From positions 62,001-126,000 of the forward strand of contig KQ964247.1 of NCBI GenBank assembly GCA_001566295.1: 64,000 bases of DNA, in the 5' to 3' direction. This document shows positions 1 to 11,441 of this stretch, in pieces (position 1 is the first letter of the stretch; every line of letters begins with the position of its first letter). Made by a program: the position numbers and the translations under genes. Below the pieces are notes generated by a model that had not been told where the DNA came from, ran no database searches, and saw nothing but the letters and a program-made list of their open reading frames with translations. This stretch comes from Microdochium bolleyi (Eukaryota > Ascomycota > Sordariomycetes > Xylariales > Microdochiaceae).

Positions 1-439
1 CTTTAAGCAAACTCACCGTGACTTGCCCCTGCAGTGGTTTTGGCCATTTGTTTATGCTCCTTCATGTATAATGGGGCAAATCGCGGCCGCGTATTCCTAG
101 AAAGGCCATGGAACGAGGCACGCCCAACTCAAGCATGTCGAGCATGAGAATTATGGACATCGATTTTGTGAGGTAGATGGAATGGTGAGCAATTTTTATG
201 ACGGTGTTCCGTGCTTCCTCAACATGATCACAGTATTTAGGCAATCTCTTAGGTTGAAATGGTCCGTTGAAGCCAACACTTGAGATGCTCAGTCTATGTT
301 CGGGTATATTTTCTCCAGCTTCCAATCCCCATCAGCATGGCTGACAAGATAAAGCTTTCATCGTGTCCGATAAGTGTGGAAAGTTTCGTGGTCGCGTGTC
401 ATGACAAAGCAGCAGTATCCTTTCTGACCAAGAACTCCT
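1..439. other. Intergenic, 3' flank of BBE oxidase
   Basis: No convincing gene. The only long open frame (62-325, minus) has no recognisable family resemblance and no start context. The segment is the downstream flank of the minus-strand oxidase that ends at 440. Confidence 0.6.
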
Positions 440-2335
440 TCAGGCGGGGATCTTGAATCCGGACATCCTCAGTTTCTGGAACACACCCTGCGGATCGTAC
501 TTGGCCGCAGCAGCTTTGATGTCCCTCACCGCACCCGCACCGTACGACGCAATCGGGTCCTGCGTCTTGTACGCGTAGTTCAGGAACTTCCAGTCCAGAT
601 ACTTGTCCGCCTCTTTGGCAAACGCCTCAATCTTGGCGATAAACTCGGTCGCGTGCGCAATGACGACGGCCTCATCCTGCGGGGTGGCGACCTGCGCAGT
701 GAAGAGGAACATGGTCGTCGCGACACCGTCGGGCACAACCGACTCGAGGTTCATTACGTTGCCGCCCTGGGCCTCCGCGTGGCCGACGGCGGATGGCGAC
801 ACGGGCTGGAACTGGCAGAGCGTCTGGAGCTGGGACTTGGGCGAGATGAGGGCGTTTAGCTCGGCGATCATGAGCGCGTGCTGGTCGACAATGAACTTCA
901 TAATGTTGATGTCTGTCTTAAACTGTGTGACGAACCAGTTGGCGCTGTTGTAGATGAACGTCAGTTCGGACCGCAAAGGATTAGCAGAGGAGGAGAGTGC
1001 CAGGTAGGACGTACTGAATACCAATCGGCTGACCGCCACTGAGCTCCCTTGCGAGGTCGGAGATGGTGCGGATCTTGGCGGTTGAGGTCAAGGTCGGGAT
1101 GGTGAAGAACTTTGAGAAGGCAGGCGCCGCGTCGAGAGCCAGGTGGTTGGTGAGCAGCGATTGAACGAGGAATTGCCCGTTAACGTACATGGTGTAAACG
1201 ATGCTCTGGCTGGCTGGCTCGAGGTCGACGTTGTCGGCGAAGTCGGCGAAGGCCTCCCACACGGCGTCGGCAGAGGACAGCTCATAGGCCGTCAAGCCAC
1301 CCCAGACCATGGTCGAGTCGATGGTACCTAGATCATAAGCATGTCAGCTACGACAGGCTTGTTCAAAGGCCTCGGTAGCACCCACGAATATCGAACCGGG
1401 TGACAAGACCCAGGTTACCAGAGCTGCCCTTGAGCGCGTGCCACAGGTCAGCATTCTCGCCAGCGTTGGCGTTCACGACACGCCCATCGCCAAGCACGAC
1501 CTCGAAATTGACGACGTTGTCCGCCGCGAAGCCCCGCGAGTTGAAGTAGTACGAGTAGCCTCCGCCGAGCGTGAAGCCCGCAACACCGACAATACCCGCG
1601 CGACCACCCGGAACGCTGACACCGAATGGCGCAAGTGTGTCGTAGGCGGATTGCCAGTTGGCACCAGGATGGATAGACGCGATCTTTCTGTCCGCATCGT
1701 ATGTCGTGCCGTTAAAAAAACCTGGTTCGGACCACGACGGTGTCAGATAGAGTCTGGCAGTTACGAGGTTGTGCGGTTACGCTTAGGTCATGCATGACCA
1801 TAGCCTGGCTCGTTCGAGTACGCTTGGGGAGCTTTGTGGTGGCCTGCCTTACCGAGATCGATCGTCACACCGTCCTTAACACTGCTTGCCCCCGCAAACT
1901 GCGAGTGGCCACCGCTACGAATGCCAAAGGGGCACTTGTTCTGGTTCAACACGGAGATGACAGCTGAGACTTCTTCCGTGGCTGTGGGCAGGACCATGCA
2001 CCACGGAGCTAGAGCCGCGCTGGACGACCAGTAGGAGTCGAGACGGTTGCCGTAGAGGGTAGTGTCGGGATAAGCCACTTTGCGCGTAAGGTTGGGATGC
2101 TTGGACAAAGCGTTGCACTGTGGGATCCGGCTTGGGATTAGTTGTGCTGAGGCTGAAAAAAGAAAGAATAGGATGCGCAGCCACGGCTGAGCTGGCCAGT
2201 CTGTTGTCAGAACGAGTGGAGGGATCTGGAGCTACTCACGCATGTGTCACTCTGCCTCTGCACGAGCACGGCACCGGCGGCACCGGCAGCCTGGGCCGCG
2301 ATGGCTGCCAAGAGACATCCAAAGTGGTGCTTCAT
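440..2335 (-). CDS. Secreted FAD-binding (BBE-type) oxidoreductase
   Basis: Predicted secreted flavin-dependent oxidase of the PCMH/berberine-bridge-like family (6-hydroxynicotine or oligosaccharide oxidase type), using O2 on an unknown substrate. The start at 2335 gives a signal peptide (MKHHFGCLLAAIAAQAAGAA). My model is exons 2335-2240, 2117-1853, 1721-1386, 1327-1015 and 944-440, totalling 1515 nt (504 aa), the usual family length. The FAD domain has the RSGGH motif, whose His normally binds FAD covalently, and the VPGGRAGIVGVAGFTLGGG loop. The Cys that makes a second covalent flavin bond in some relatives is absent from that loop, so the flavin is probably monocovalent. The C-terminal BBE segment has a tyrosine-rich NYAYKTQDP stretch, then the typical KYDPQGVFQK end. 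The last intron (945-1014) is inferred from a GTACGT donor, a GCTAAT branch site and an ACAG acceptor. It restores the frame and places NWFVTQFKTD where the family has a similar strand. Confidence 0.82.
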
Positions 2336-4141
2336 CGCTGACTTGCAGGCAGTATAAGGACCGCGGAGTGGTCAGTGATCAGGCACGGGGTAGTGTCTGG
2401 TCTGTGAGCCGATCGGGGTGCTGATTTCGTAGTGATCGTCGTGACGGTTTCACAACGGGCGGCAAAGACGAGAGCACTGACACACCAGCCGCTTCTTGAA
2501 GATATGGGGATGCAGGAGGGAAATTGGCAATTCAGGTGACGTGCAGAACACGGATCGGCTGAAACAAGCACGAGCCCAGAGGTTGGAGGACGGCGACCAC
2601 ATAAGTTAAACATCATCAGCTAAATGCGCGGGACGTCCCATGCCGTCGTCGGGGTAGCGGCCGCTCCGAAGAGCCCTGGTCGCGGGGTCGATCATGCCTG
2701 GTTCAAGCAGGTTCGGCCGCAAGCAAGGGTTGCCGGCTGGCAATGTCCCCGGCAAATGTGATGCCAGCATGCTCCAAGGAAGAGACCGCGCCGCATTATG
2801 CAGCTGGGAGCGGGTGCGAGATCCCGACCCACGATGCAGTTGCTCCTTTTAGGCAAGCTTGGTCGGCAGTCTCATGTTCTGCGTATGCAGAGGGCAAATC
2901 GTATCGAAGTTGTCCAACAATTGCAATAGTAGAGGAGAATGGACATGAGCTGTCTTGTCATTATGGCTGGTCGCAAGCAGCCGTTCCGATGACAGGACAA
3001 CCTTCATTCGAGTCACTCGTGAGAAACCGTGGTAGATTCCTGTCGCGGAGCTTCCACGCAGTTGGGTCACCGCCATTGTTCACCTGCCCTGTGCATTGCG
3101 CGCTCGCCGATCGAGTCAAGACCCTGGCTTTTGTCTAGACCCTATTAGGACAGCATTGCAGCGTCGCGGATCCTACAGAGGAACAGAGTTGCACTGGGGA
3201 AAAGATCCGCGGAGGCCAAGCATTGCACTGGAGCCCGAGAGTGAGGGACGATCCCCAACTGGCTACAGCCCCTGGACGTAGCCGTGGGCAGTTCCAAGGG
3301 CCCCCGCGGACACAGGTCACTTCGAACGAAGTCTTTGTGCTGGCCAATGCATAAGTAGACATGGTTGGCTGCTCTCTCCCGTGTCCAGCGTGGTCCCTGC
3401 GTTCATGCCTGTGCATCGTGTCAATGCCGTGACAGACAACTGGAAAGGTGAAGAGACCAGAATGACGAACAGCTTACTGCGTATGCGCGTCGCCATGCAG
3501 GCACGGCACTTCGAGATCGATGCATTGCAGATTGCCCGTGAGAAGTCTGCGACAACGACAAAGACATTTTGCAGTTGCAGCTTGCAGCTTGCATTCATGG
3601 GGTCTCGCGAGCTTTTGAGTCTTGCGGCTTCACCCATGGACATGGCGTCTGCTATGTTGTTTGTCTCACCTGCTTCGTACGTGCTTATGTCAAGCCGATG
3701 AAGCCTGACGAGTAGTTGCGAAGAACACACGCCGACCGTGCCACTGGGCACTACATACGCAGGTCCCAAACGAGGAGCCAACCACGCGTATTCTTGAGCA
3801 ATCATTCTGCCATAGAGATCGACGAGGAAACCGCCAAACACAGGTCTGTGCCGGCAGGGCCAAGTCCTTCAGGCCGCCAACTCTCAAAGCACCGACCCCT
3901 GTCAGACACACCCCAGAGCACAAGCACGAGCACCCGTCGATGACCTGCTTTGCCTCAAAAGCTCAGACACGCCCACTCCTTCTAGCGTTCGTCTAGCCGG
4001 TGGATCTTCGCTTTGATGGACCTCTCTCGACATTTTTACTTTTATTTTTGAGTTGTTGCATGTCAGCACACCTCACGGAGTACGCATCACCTTGGGCGCT
4101 TGCAAACGAATCGACGAGGAGGCTTGGCGCCTACCTCGAGT
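2336..4141. other. Intergenic, between divergent genes
   Basis: Shared upstream region of the minus-strand BBE oxidase and the plus-strand rhodopsin-domain gene. The longest frame (3317-3841, minus, 174 codons) has a composition unlike its neighbours and no recognisable domain, so I do not call it. I see no repeat, tRNA or transposon remnant. Confidence 0.5.
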
Positions 4142-5881
4142 ATGCCCCTTGTCAATGGCGTCGAGACGCTGCTCGCCGCGCCCCCGGGCTACGTGGTCAA
4201 CCTCGAAAATCCGCAGAGGAGCAAAGTCATCGAACACTACGTGGTGTGCGGCATTGGCGGGACACTCGCCTTCCTAGCGCTAGCGCAGCGTTACTACACA
4301 AAGATTTTTCTGCTCAAGGGTTTGCATCTTGACGATGGTAAGAACTCTGGGCAGGTTGGGGACCCTGGGAGCACATTTTGCTAACGAGTCGTCTTGCAGC
4401 ATTCATGTTCCTTGGCTGGGTACGCTAGCTCGCACAAGAGCGAACAAATCACGAGTTTTGTACTGACAGAGTACGCAGGTCACATCGGTCGCAACACAAG
4501 TCCTAACATTATGTACGCTTACGGACCCTCCCTGCACTCTCTTGCCGCCACGGGTTCGCAGGAACTCACTTGCTGACCGTGACTTTGGATGCACAGGGCT
4601 CGTCGTGACCGGAGCTGGCATGATACACGCATGGGAGTTGACGATGAAGAAATTTGAGGTCTTCCAACTGGTAAGCGATACCATCCAAGATTCTGCCATG
4701 CCGGCACTCCTCGCTAACGGACGTCCTCCTGCTCCCCTCGCAGGTCCTCTACTCTTCGGCACCCGTCTATGGTCTCTGCGGATCGTTCACGAAGTTATCA
4801 CTCTTGACCTTCTACCTGCAGATATCCCCGGAGCCCAAGTTCCGCTTCGTCGTCTGGGTCTCCATCGCGCTTATCGCCATTTACACGACGACATGCACGT
4901 GTCTGATGGTGTTTCCCTGCAAGCCAATCAGGAAGGCTTGGGATATCTCCATACCGAAGAGCGAGGGGGAGTGCATCACCCTGCCGCCGCTGTACATCGT
5001 CACGGCTGCGGCCAACATTGCGACGGACCTCATCTGCTTCGCCCTGCCGTTCAAGATGGTCATTGGGCTCAACATGAGGCGGCAGCTTAAGATCGGATAT
5101 CTAATCATTTTCCTCATCGCATCGATGTAAGTCACATCACTCTCAGGCTACCACTGCGTGCTATCCCCGGGCTAAGAATCACACCGCCTCTACGCCTAGG
5201 ACCATCATCACGTCATTCGTCCGACTCTTCTACCTCTTCCCCATGCTCACCAGCACCGATCCATCGTGGGACACGGCCGCACCGAGCGTGTGGGTGTGTG
5301 TCGAGGCCAACCTCTTTATAATCTGCGGCTCAATGCCCACGCTCAGCAAGTTCTGCGCTCACTTCGGTTGGGGGTCCATCGCGACAGCCATGTCGGGCGC
5401 CGACCCGGGCTCGGGCCAGCCGCGGCTCAATTACGACCAGGATGGCGACCGGTCGCGGTACGGCACGGGATCCAAGGTCAGCGCGTACCGCATGTTCAAC
5501 AAGGGAGGCAGAGGCCCGCAGAGACCGCAGCACAGGTCATATCCGGTTCACAGCGACGACGAGGAGATCACCCGCCACGGTGGATACCAGCGCTTCAGCG
5601 ACGACGACGACAACGACAGCAACAGCAACACCAACACCAGCCGCAGCACAACGAGGATTGCGAAAGACGACTCTGGCTCGGGCAGAGCAGGCAGAGGCAA
5701 CACCCCGCAGGTGATGGAGCTGCGCTCGCTTAATGACATCGCGGGCCAGAAGAAGGATGATCTGGAGCAGGTGCTGGGTGTCGGGACGCACGAGGTCGCG
5801 ATCGGGAGTGCGAACCTCGCGGACGATCGCAGCGACAAGGCCATCATCCAGAGCAAGACGTTTACGATTCGATACGACTGA
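4142..5881 (+). CDS. Rhodopsin-domain integral membrane protein
   Basis: Seven-helix membrane protein of the fungal rhodopsin-domain family (PTH11-like architecture without a CFEM domain), possibly a surface sensor. Exons: 4142-4337, 4400-4419, 4479-4512, 4597-4670, 4744-5126 and 5200-5881, total 1389 nt (462 aa). Two micro-exons of 20 and 34 nt are supported by phase and by family motifs across the junctions: LDD then AFMFLGW, and VATQ then a GAGMHAW-like GAGMIHAWEL. Helices follow in the usual order, including SFTKLSLLTFYLQ, then CTCLMVFPCKPIRKAW with the conserved Cys and Trp, then the DLICFALPFKMV helix and LFIICGSMPTL. The cytoplasmic tail of roughly 170 residues is rich in Asp, Asn, Ser and Arg and probably disordered. 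Ligand and pathway are unknown. Confidence 0.85.
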
Positions 5882-7547
5882 GAAGGACCAGGAGCTTTGA
5901 TAGATATGATACCCAATTGTAGCAGGCATGGACTGCATTCTGCTTGTCCTAGGCAAACTTCATTGGAATGAGTTCCTTGAAGTCCACGGCGCTTTCTCCC
6001 TACTACATCCGGAAATACTGATCCCTCCTACGTGAAGCTTGCGACCCTCCCCTTGATCACTGCCCTGGCCACTCATCGGCATGCTCGGCCCTAAAAGGGG
6101 GCCCGTCCCAGGAAACCTCTCTCCTTGTGCCAGTGGCCGTGGCCTGTCCATTTCGTCCTCGCGCTCAACTCAATTTGAAGCACTTTATCTCACAAAACGC
6201 GAACGTAGTCAACGGACTATACCGGACTATGATCAACACATCTGTGGACAGGCTCCTTGACCGCGAACTTCAGGGGCTACTCGACACTTGGACTGGACTG
6301 TGCTGGCGACCACAGTTCGGTAGAGCGCCACTCGGCCGTGCCTAGATGCCGGCATCTCGCGTGGGTTCGGCAACGTGAACGCGGGAAATAGTGCACCGCG
6401 CTGCAAGCGGACAGGCATACCCTGAGTGGCGCGGGCGCGAATATGGAGCTCGTTATGCAGCAATGGCCCCGTCTATGGTTATAATTGGAGAAAGGCTACA
6501 CCACACTGAGACTGTAGTTGGCGGCTGCTCCTCCCTTGCACTGGTACCGCGAAACTGGGAGTCGGTCGTAGTTGCGATGGCAAGCAGCGACGGCGCCAAC
6601 CTCGTTCGGGAGCCTTGGCTTCGCTTCATGCATTTCCGCGGACAATTCTTGGCCGGTGCTTGGGCTGGATCTCGGATAGGAGAACATCCCCGGGTGTGGT
6701 GTTTGACGCGAACAGCCGTCCAGCTGATGCCAGAATCGGCGAGTCTTCGATCTCGAGTGGTTTTGTGGCGATTAAGCTCGAGCGACTTGACGCGGACTGA
6801 CAGGCACGACCGCTCTTGCCGCAGGTGCCTGAGCAGGCGCTGCCAGGTGCTTTCGATTGACGGTTGCTACACGGCATCTCGATGATCCCAGGACGAGTGT
6901 CTGTTTCGATTGAGTACCTCAAGTCTTGGTTGGACACAACGTGGCTGGCGGGGGTTGTCGTCGTGGTTGCGGATCTGTGTTGGTGCGAGGGTAATGAGAG
7001 ATGAGTCGCTTTGGACAATGGAACACCTCGATTTAAGAGCAAGTCAGCCTTGCAGCGATACTTGAAAAGTTCGTTCAATAATTACAGCTGGGATGTCAGC
7101 GAGACAATCAGGTCAGGAACATACGATGGCACCGCAAGACGTTCCGGGAATCGCCGGAGACCGTGTCATTCTGTGGGTGGCCGCAAAGGTCAACGATCCC
7201 GTCTTCTTGCGCAGCCACATCGAAGACTGGATAGCGTCCTACACATCCGAAGATGCCCATACTTGACTCTCCATGCCGTACTGTCTGCGGAACACACGTG
7301 GTGACCGGGTCCTGGTGATCTTTAGTAATACTGTCGCCTTGCGGACTCCGGGGCCGGAGTGGGTCGCCGATCTCGGCCCCGCTGCGTGCTGATTGCCCGA
7401 GGGCGATGGGCCGGGGACCGGTGTCACGGCGTCACCTTCTGCCTTTTTTCACAAGACACCCACGTTAGCCACACAGCACACAAGCCAGCGTCTCAGCTGA
7501 TTATAATCAGGCTGATGGCACAGGTGCTCAAAGTACACCGATCAAGC
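5882..7547. other. Intergenic
   Basis: About 1.7 kb between two plus-strand genes. Several overlapping short frames on both strands (for example 6391-6885 plus and 6626-7078 minus) have no recognisable domain. No RNA gene or repeat seen. Confidence 0.5.
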
Positions 7548-9024
7548 ATGGCGGACAGTAGAGGCAGAGACACGCCGTCGCGGCCGACTGTTGTCGTCAT
7601 AGGGTGAGCACCTCTCGACCGTCGAGACAGCAGTGCAATCGTACTGACCCCAACCACACAGCGCCGGCATCATCGGCCTCGCGAGCGCACTGAGCATCCA
7701 GACCGCCCTCGGCCGACGCTACGATGTCGCCATCGTGGCCCGCGAGTGGCCCCACGCCGTCGCCGGCGTCCCGACCGGCACGAGCGCCGACTACGCGTCC
7801 ATGTGGGCAGGAGCACATGTCCGCCCGATCCCAGTCAACGGCGACGAACAACTCGCCCGCGAGGCGGCGTGGCTCAAGCACACGTGTGGGGAGCTCGGGC
7901 GGCAGGCCGCGCGGGAGCCGTGGGTCGGCATCACGGGCCTCAGAGGCAGGGAGTATCTCGAGACCCCGCCAGAGAGCTACGTCAAGCAGACAGCCGAGTC
8001 GTTCGCGCGGGAGACGGGGCTGCCTGGGTATCGGCAGCTGCCGGTTAGCGAGCTGCCAGAGGGTGTGAAGCTCGGGTTCGAGTACGACACGTACTGCATC
8101 AACTCGCCTCTGTACTGCGCCAACCTGCTCAAGAAGTTCCTGCTGCGGGGTGGAAGGACAGTTGGTCGGCACCTCGCGAGCGAGGACGAGGCCTTTGCAG
8201 TCTGCGAGGATGTGCGGCTTGTCGTGAATGCGAGCGGGACCGGGTTTGGCGATGCTGCTTGCTTTCCCACGCGAGGTATGTGGATCTATGTTTCCCGCTC
8301 CTCCCCTCACCGGCCCTGCGATTCTGTTCTCGGACCAGCGGCGTTGGCAGTGCATACTCGCGTTCAGCTCGTGGAGACCAGAGACAGGCCAGCTGACAGA
8401 GGCCTGCCGCCACATATCTTGGCGGCCGTGTGCTCGTGTGCTACAGGACAGACAGCTCTGACGAACCTGACGGGCATCAACGAGACGATCACGCGCCAGA
8501 ACGCCGACGGCACATGGAGCTTTGCAATCCCGCGCTTCTTCGGGGGTGGAACGGTCATTGGTGGGACAAAAGAGCCTGGGAACTGGGATCTCGCGCCATC
8601 GCGAGGCACACGGGAAAGGCTGCTTCAGGGGGCACAAAAGCTGCAGCCTGGGCTGCTGTCCAGGACCGGACAAGCGGACGCGGAAACGGAGGTGGTCCAG
8701 GAGCCTCTGCGCGTGATCGCGGACATCGTCGGCAGGCGCCCGACGCGCCACGGTGGCATGCGGGTCGAGTGCCAGGAACATGCCGCTATGCACGGCAGCG
8801 GTGGCGGCGGCGGCCACGGCGGCAAAGCACACGGAGGCGAGCTGCAGAATGCAGGCCGGCCTGTCGTGCATGCATATGGCGCCGGCGGCCGTGGCTTCGA
8901 GATCAGCTGGGGTGTCGCGCGGGAGGTGACCGGCCTCGTGTTGAGGCGCCTGGCCCCGGATGGTGATGGGGATGGCGGGAGTAGGGGCGCAGAGCAAGCG
9001 GATAAGCTCAAGTCACTTCTCTAG
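7548..9024 (+). CDS. D-amino-acid oxidase
   Basis: FAD enzyme that deaminates D-amino acids to 2-oxo acids with NH3 and H2O2. Exons 7548-7603, 7662-8275 and 8447-9024, 1248 nt (415 aa). An in-frame ATG at 7515 would add 11 residues; 7548 was preferred because it places the dinucleotide-binding motif (VVVIGAGIIGLASAL) close to the N-terminus. Family motifs follow in order: a substrate-side YCINSPLY segment with the active-site tyrosine region, NASGTGF, GGGTVIGGTKEPGNWD, then DIVGRRPTR with the substrate-carboxylate Arg, and VVHAYGAGGRGFEISWG binding FAD. A Gly/His-rich low-complexity insert (around 8793-8840) lies between the last two motifs. The C-terminus ends in SLL rather than a clear SKL-type peroxisomal signal. 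The 171-nt second intron has no in-frame stop, so it reads as open in genomic translation. Confidence 0.9.
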
Positions 9025-11441
9025 CTGGACACGCATAACTGTGCCCCGAGAAACGCGGGCTTTAGTAAGGGTAATCAGGCCTTGTCAAGGTTGACAGAGC
9101 ACGGTGCACCTGATGGCGATGCATTACTTGCTCCCGTATCACTAATCGTCCCAGAGACGGGGTCTGCAGAAGCCTGCCTTGAATTCACGTGCGAGCCTCT
9201 CTTGGCTTGACCCTCAACCCGAAGCTATCCGGAGCCCCACTGCGTATTGTGTATATCGTAAGTACTCAGCCGAGCTTGGCTTGCTCGGGTAAGCGGCCTT
9301 GTGTGAAGCTTATAAGCAGATCAAGCATTCTCAAATAGGCGTGCCAGGGGGTGCAAGCTGAAGAATGTGACGAGAACATGACTCGGCACAAAGGATGTCC
9401 ATGGGGGCGGGTTCGTGCAAGGATTGCCGAAGGAGAAGACATGGAATCTTCAGGTGATGGTCATGCGTAGTAGCTAGTAAGAGCCTTTGTAGCTGGTAAA
9501 GAACTCGGAATCAATACTTCCAACCAGGTTCTCTCCAATCATGATGGAGGCATTGGTCGTGAGAGTGCAGGTACGCCAGGGAAGTGATGGCTGCACACAG
9601 GGGCTAAGTAGGACGTGCTTCTTGCCCCTGCCCTCCAGTTCTTGGCTCCGGCAGCCTAACAAGCGTACCCGCTACTCGCCTGATGGACATTCGTTTTGAA
9701 GCTCAGTCGCGGGCTTATGCTACTCATGGCTGATTCCCTTACCTGACATAACTATAATACCAGTCAGATGATACTCTCAGAATGGAGGGAGTCGCACTTT
9801 CGCTTGGTTCGACACGCGACTTTAGGCATACGCCACGCTGCGGTTCCCGAGCCAGGGGCCTGGTCAAGCTAAGCAGCTGAAGCCGCGATGTTACCCTGCC
9901 AGAGCACATGGCCAAAACGACCCCTGGCACGCGGCCTGCGTGACAGGCAAAGGCGGGATGCAACATCACTGGCTCAGGTCCTGCGGGCATATCGGCGACC
10001 CAAATGCTGACTTCCTAGGATGCCGAGCTCGTGCGGTTGAGAGCCGTTGCTCCAGAAGGATCTTTGTAGACCAGGATGTTGAAGCCTCCCCGGTCTTTCT
10101 CTGAGGTCAATTAGATCCCAAGCCCATGTAGTAGGGTCAACGCAAGCACCGTTCCACCTTTCTGCGCAGTTGAAGATGCCCGTCTCAAATGCCCCGAGTA
10201 CGCCAGAGCACAGGGCGGTAAAGACATGGGCAGGACGGATTCAATTTCCAAACGGCATGCCGCCTCATCTGAGCCGCAGCCTTGCGAATCACGGCGGCTG
10301 GCGGTCAGCGCGGAGATTGAGAGGAAATAGAAAATGGCCCCCAAACTTCGACTTCCGGGCTGGCGTTCTTGGCATTCAGCTGTATGCAGGGGGCTAGCGG
10401 GTGCGTGAAGATTTGTGACTCGCACGTGGACACCTGAAGGGACAAGGCCCTGCTGTGGCTTGATCTTGTCCAGAAAATGCATGACATGAGTGACAGAGGC
10501 AAGTGTTTTTATCTCACATCGCCCAATGATGGAACACGCCGCTGCAGTAGACAGCATTAGACATCGTCTGTCGTTGCTGAGTTCCACGATACGAGGACGA
10601 CATACCACCTCGCTAGCTGGCCAGACGCCACCGTCTGCTCGAGTCAGCAGAATCAAACTGCAGTGCGAAGCAATTTCGCCAGGGGTCCGGTACATTTACA
10701 CTAGCGCGCTACTTTATCTTCAACTAGGCTAAGCTCGCGGAAGCTCCCGTCGTCTGCTAGTGAAACAAATAGTTCTCCTGGGACACTGCAGCCACCTAGA
10801 CGCCCCTCGGTCCTCTGCAAAGCGTCCGCTCTCTTCAGCTAGCTCAGCTGCAACAGTTCCAATAAGACTACTTCCCCGAGAGCCAAGGAAATAGACCCGG
10901 GCCTGGATCGAGTTGAGACCCTCTCATCAGCGGTAGCTTTGGCGGGGAATGGGCAAGCCACAAGTTCTTGAGAACCAAGAATGCCCCAGAGATAACCTCG
11001 CAGGTCACTTTACGAATGCGTCGACGGTGTCCACAAGACACAATGTGGAGCAAGCATCGAGGCCTTGATCACTGCGGAGTGAAAAGGAAAGCAATATTGT
11101 GACACGCGAGCCTGCCTTGTGGCGTTCGTTGCTCGCATACAATCCGTGCTTGCAGTCACCAATAGCAACAGTGGGAAAAGGTTCTATTGAGGTCAACGAG
11201 AACCGGGGAAGTTGACTCGTGGCATTTAGAGCCCGCCAGCGCGTGGGAAGCGTACATCACGGCTGCTGTGAAGGGGCGGCACGTCATTTGGCCGTTTCAG
11301 CCGGTCCGTGCTCCGTGAAGAGCGAACAGTGTCCATCTCGCTGGCGAGTATAAATCACGGTTTGATCCTGCTCGAAGACAGACCAAAGCCTGGACAAGAC
11401 AACAATATCATCGTGCATCTCAAGCATTGGACTGAAATAAC
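9025..11441. other. Intergenic, includes multicopper oxidase promoter
   Basis: About 2.4 kb without a supportable gene. The longest frame (10111-10695, minus, 194 codons) has no recognisable domain. The right end holds a TATA element at 11349-11354 that belongs to the downstream oxidase gene. Confidence 0.5.
11349..11354 (+). promoter_or_regulatory. TATA box of multicopper oxidase
   Basis: A perfect TATAAA lies 88 bases before the start codon at 11442, a spacing compatible with a short 5' UTR. Confidence 0.55.

Noticed and set aside
945..1039. Apparent frameshift in the BBE oxidase near 1020
   Set aside because: A 70-nt interval (945-1014) has a GTACGT donor, a GCTAAT branch site and an ACAG acceptor. 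Removing it restores the frame and a family-like NWFVTQFKTD strand, so an ordinary intron explains it.
3317..3841. 174-codon minus-strand frame
   Set aside because: No recognisable motif beyond a chance-like N-terminus; Cys/Ser-rich random character.
7597..8997. 466-codon antisense frame inside the D-amino-acid oxidase
   Set aside because: Shadow of the real gene; it also runs through both introns without any family resemblance.
10111..10695. 194-codon minus-strand frame
   Set aside because: Codon composition unlike the real genes, no domain, no splice-supported extension.
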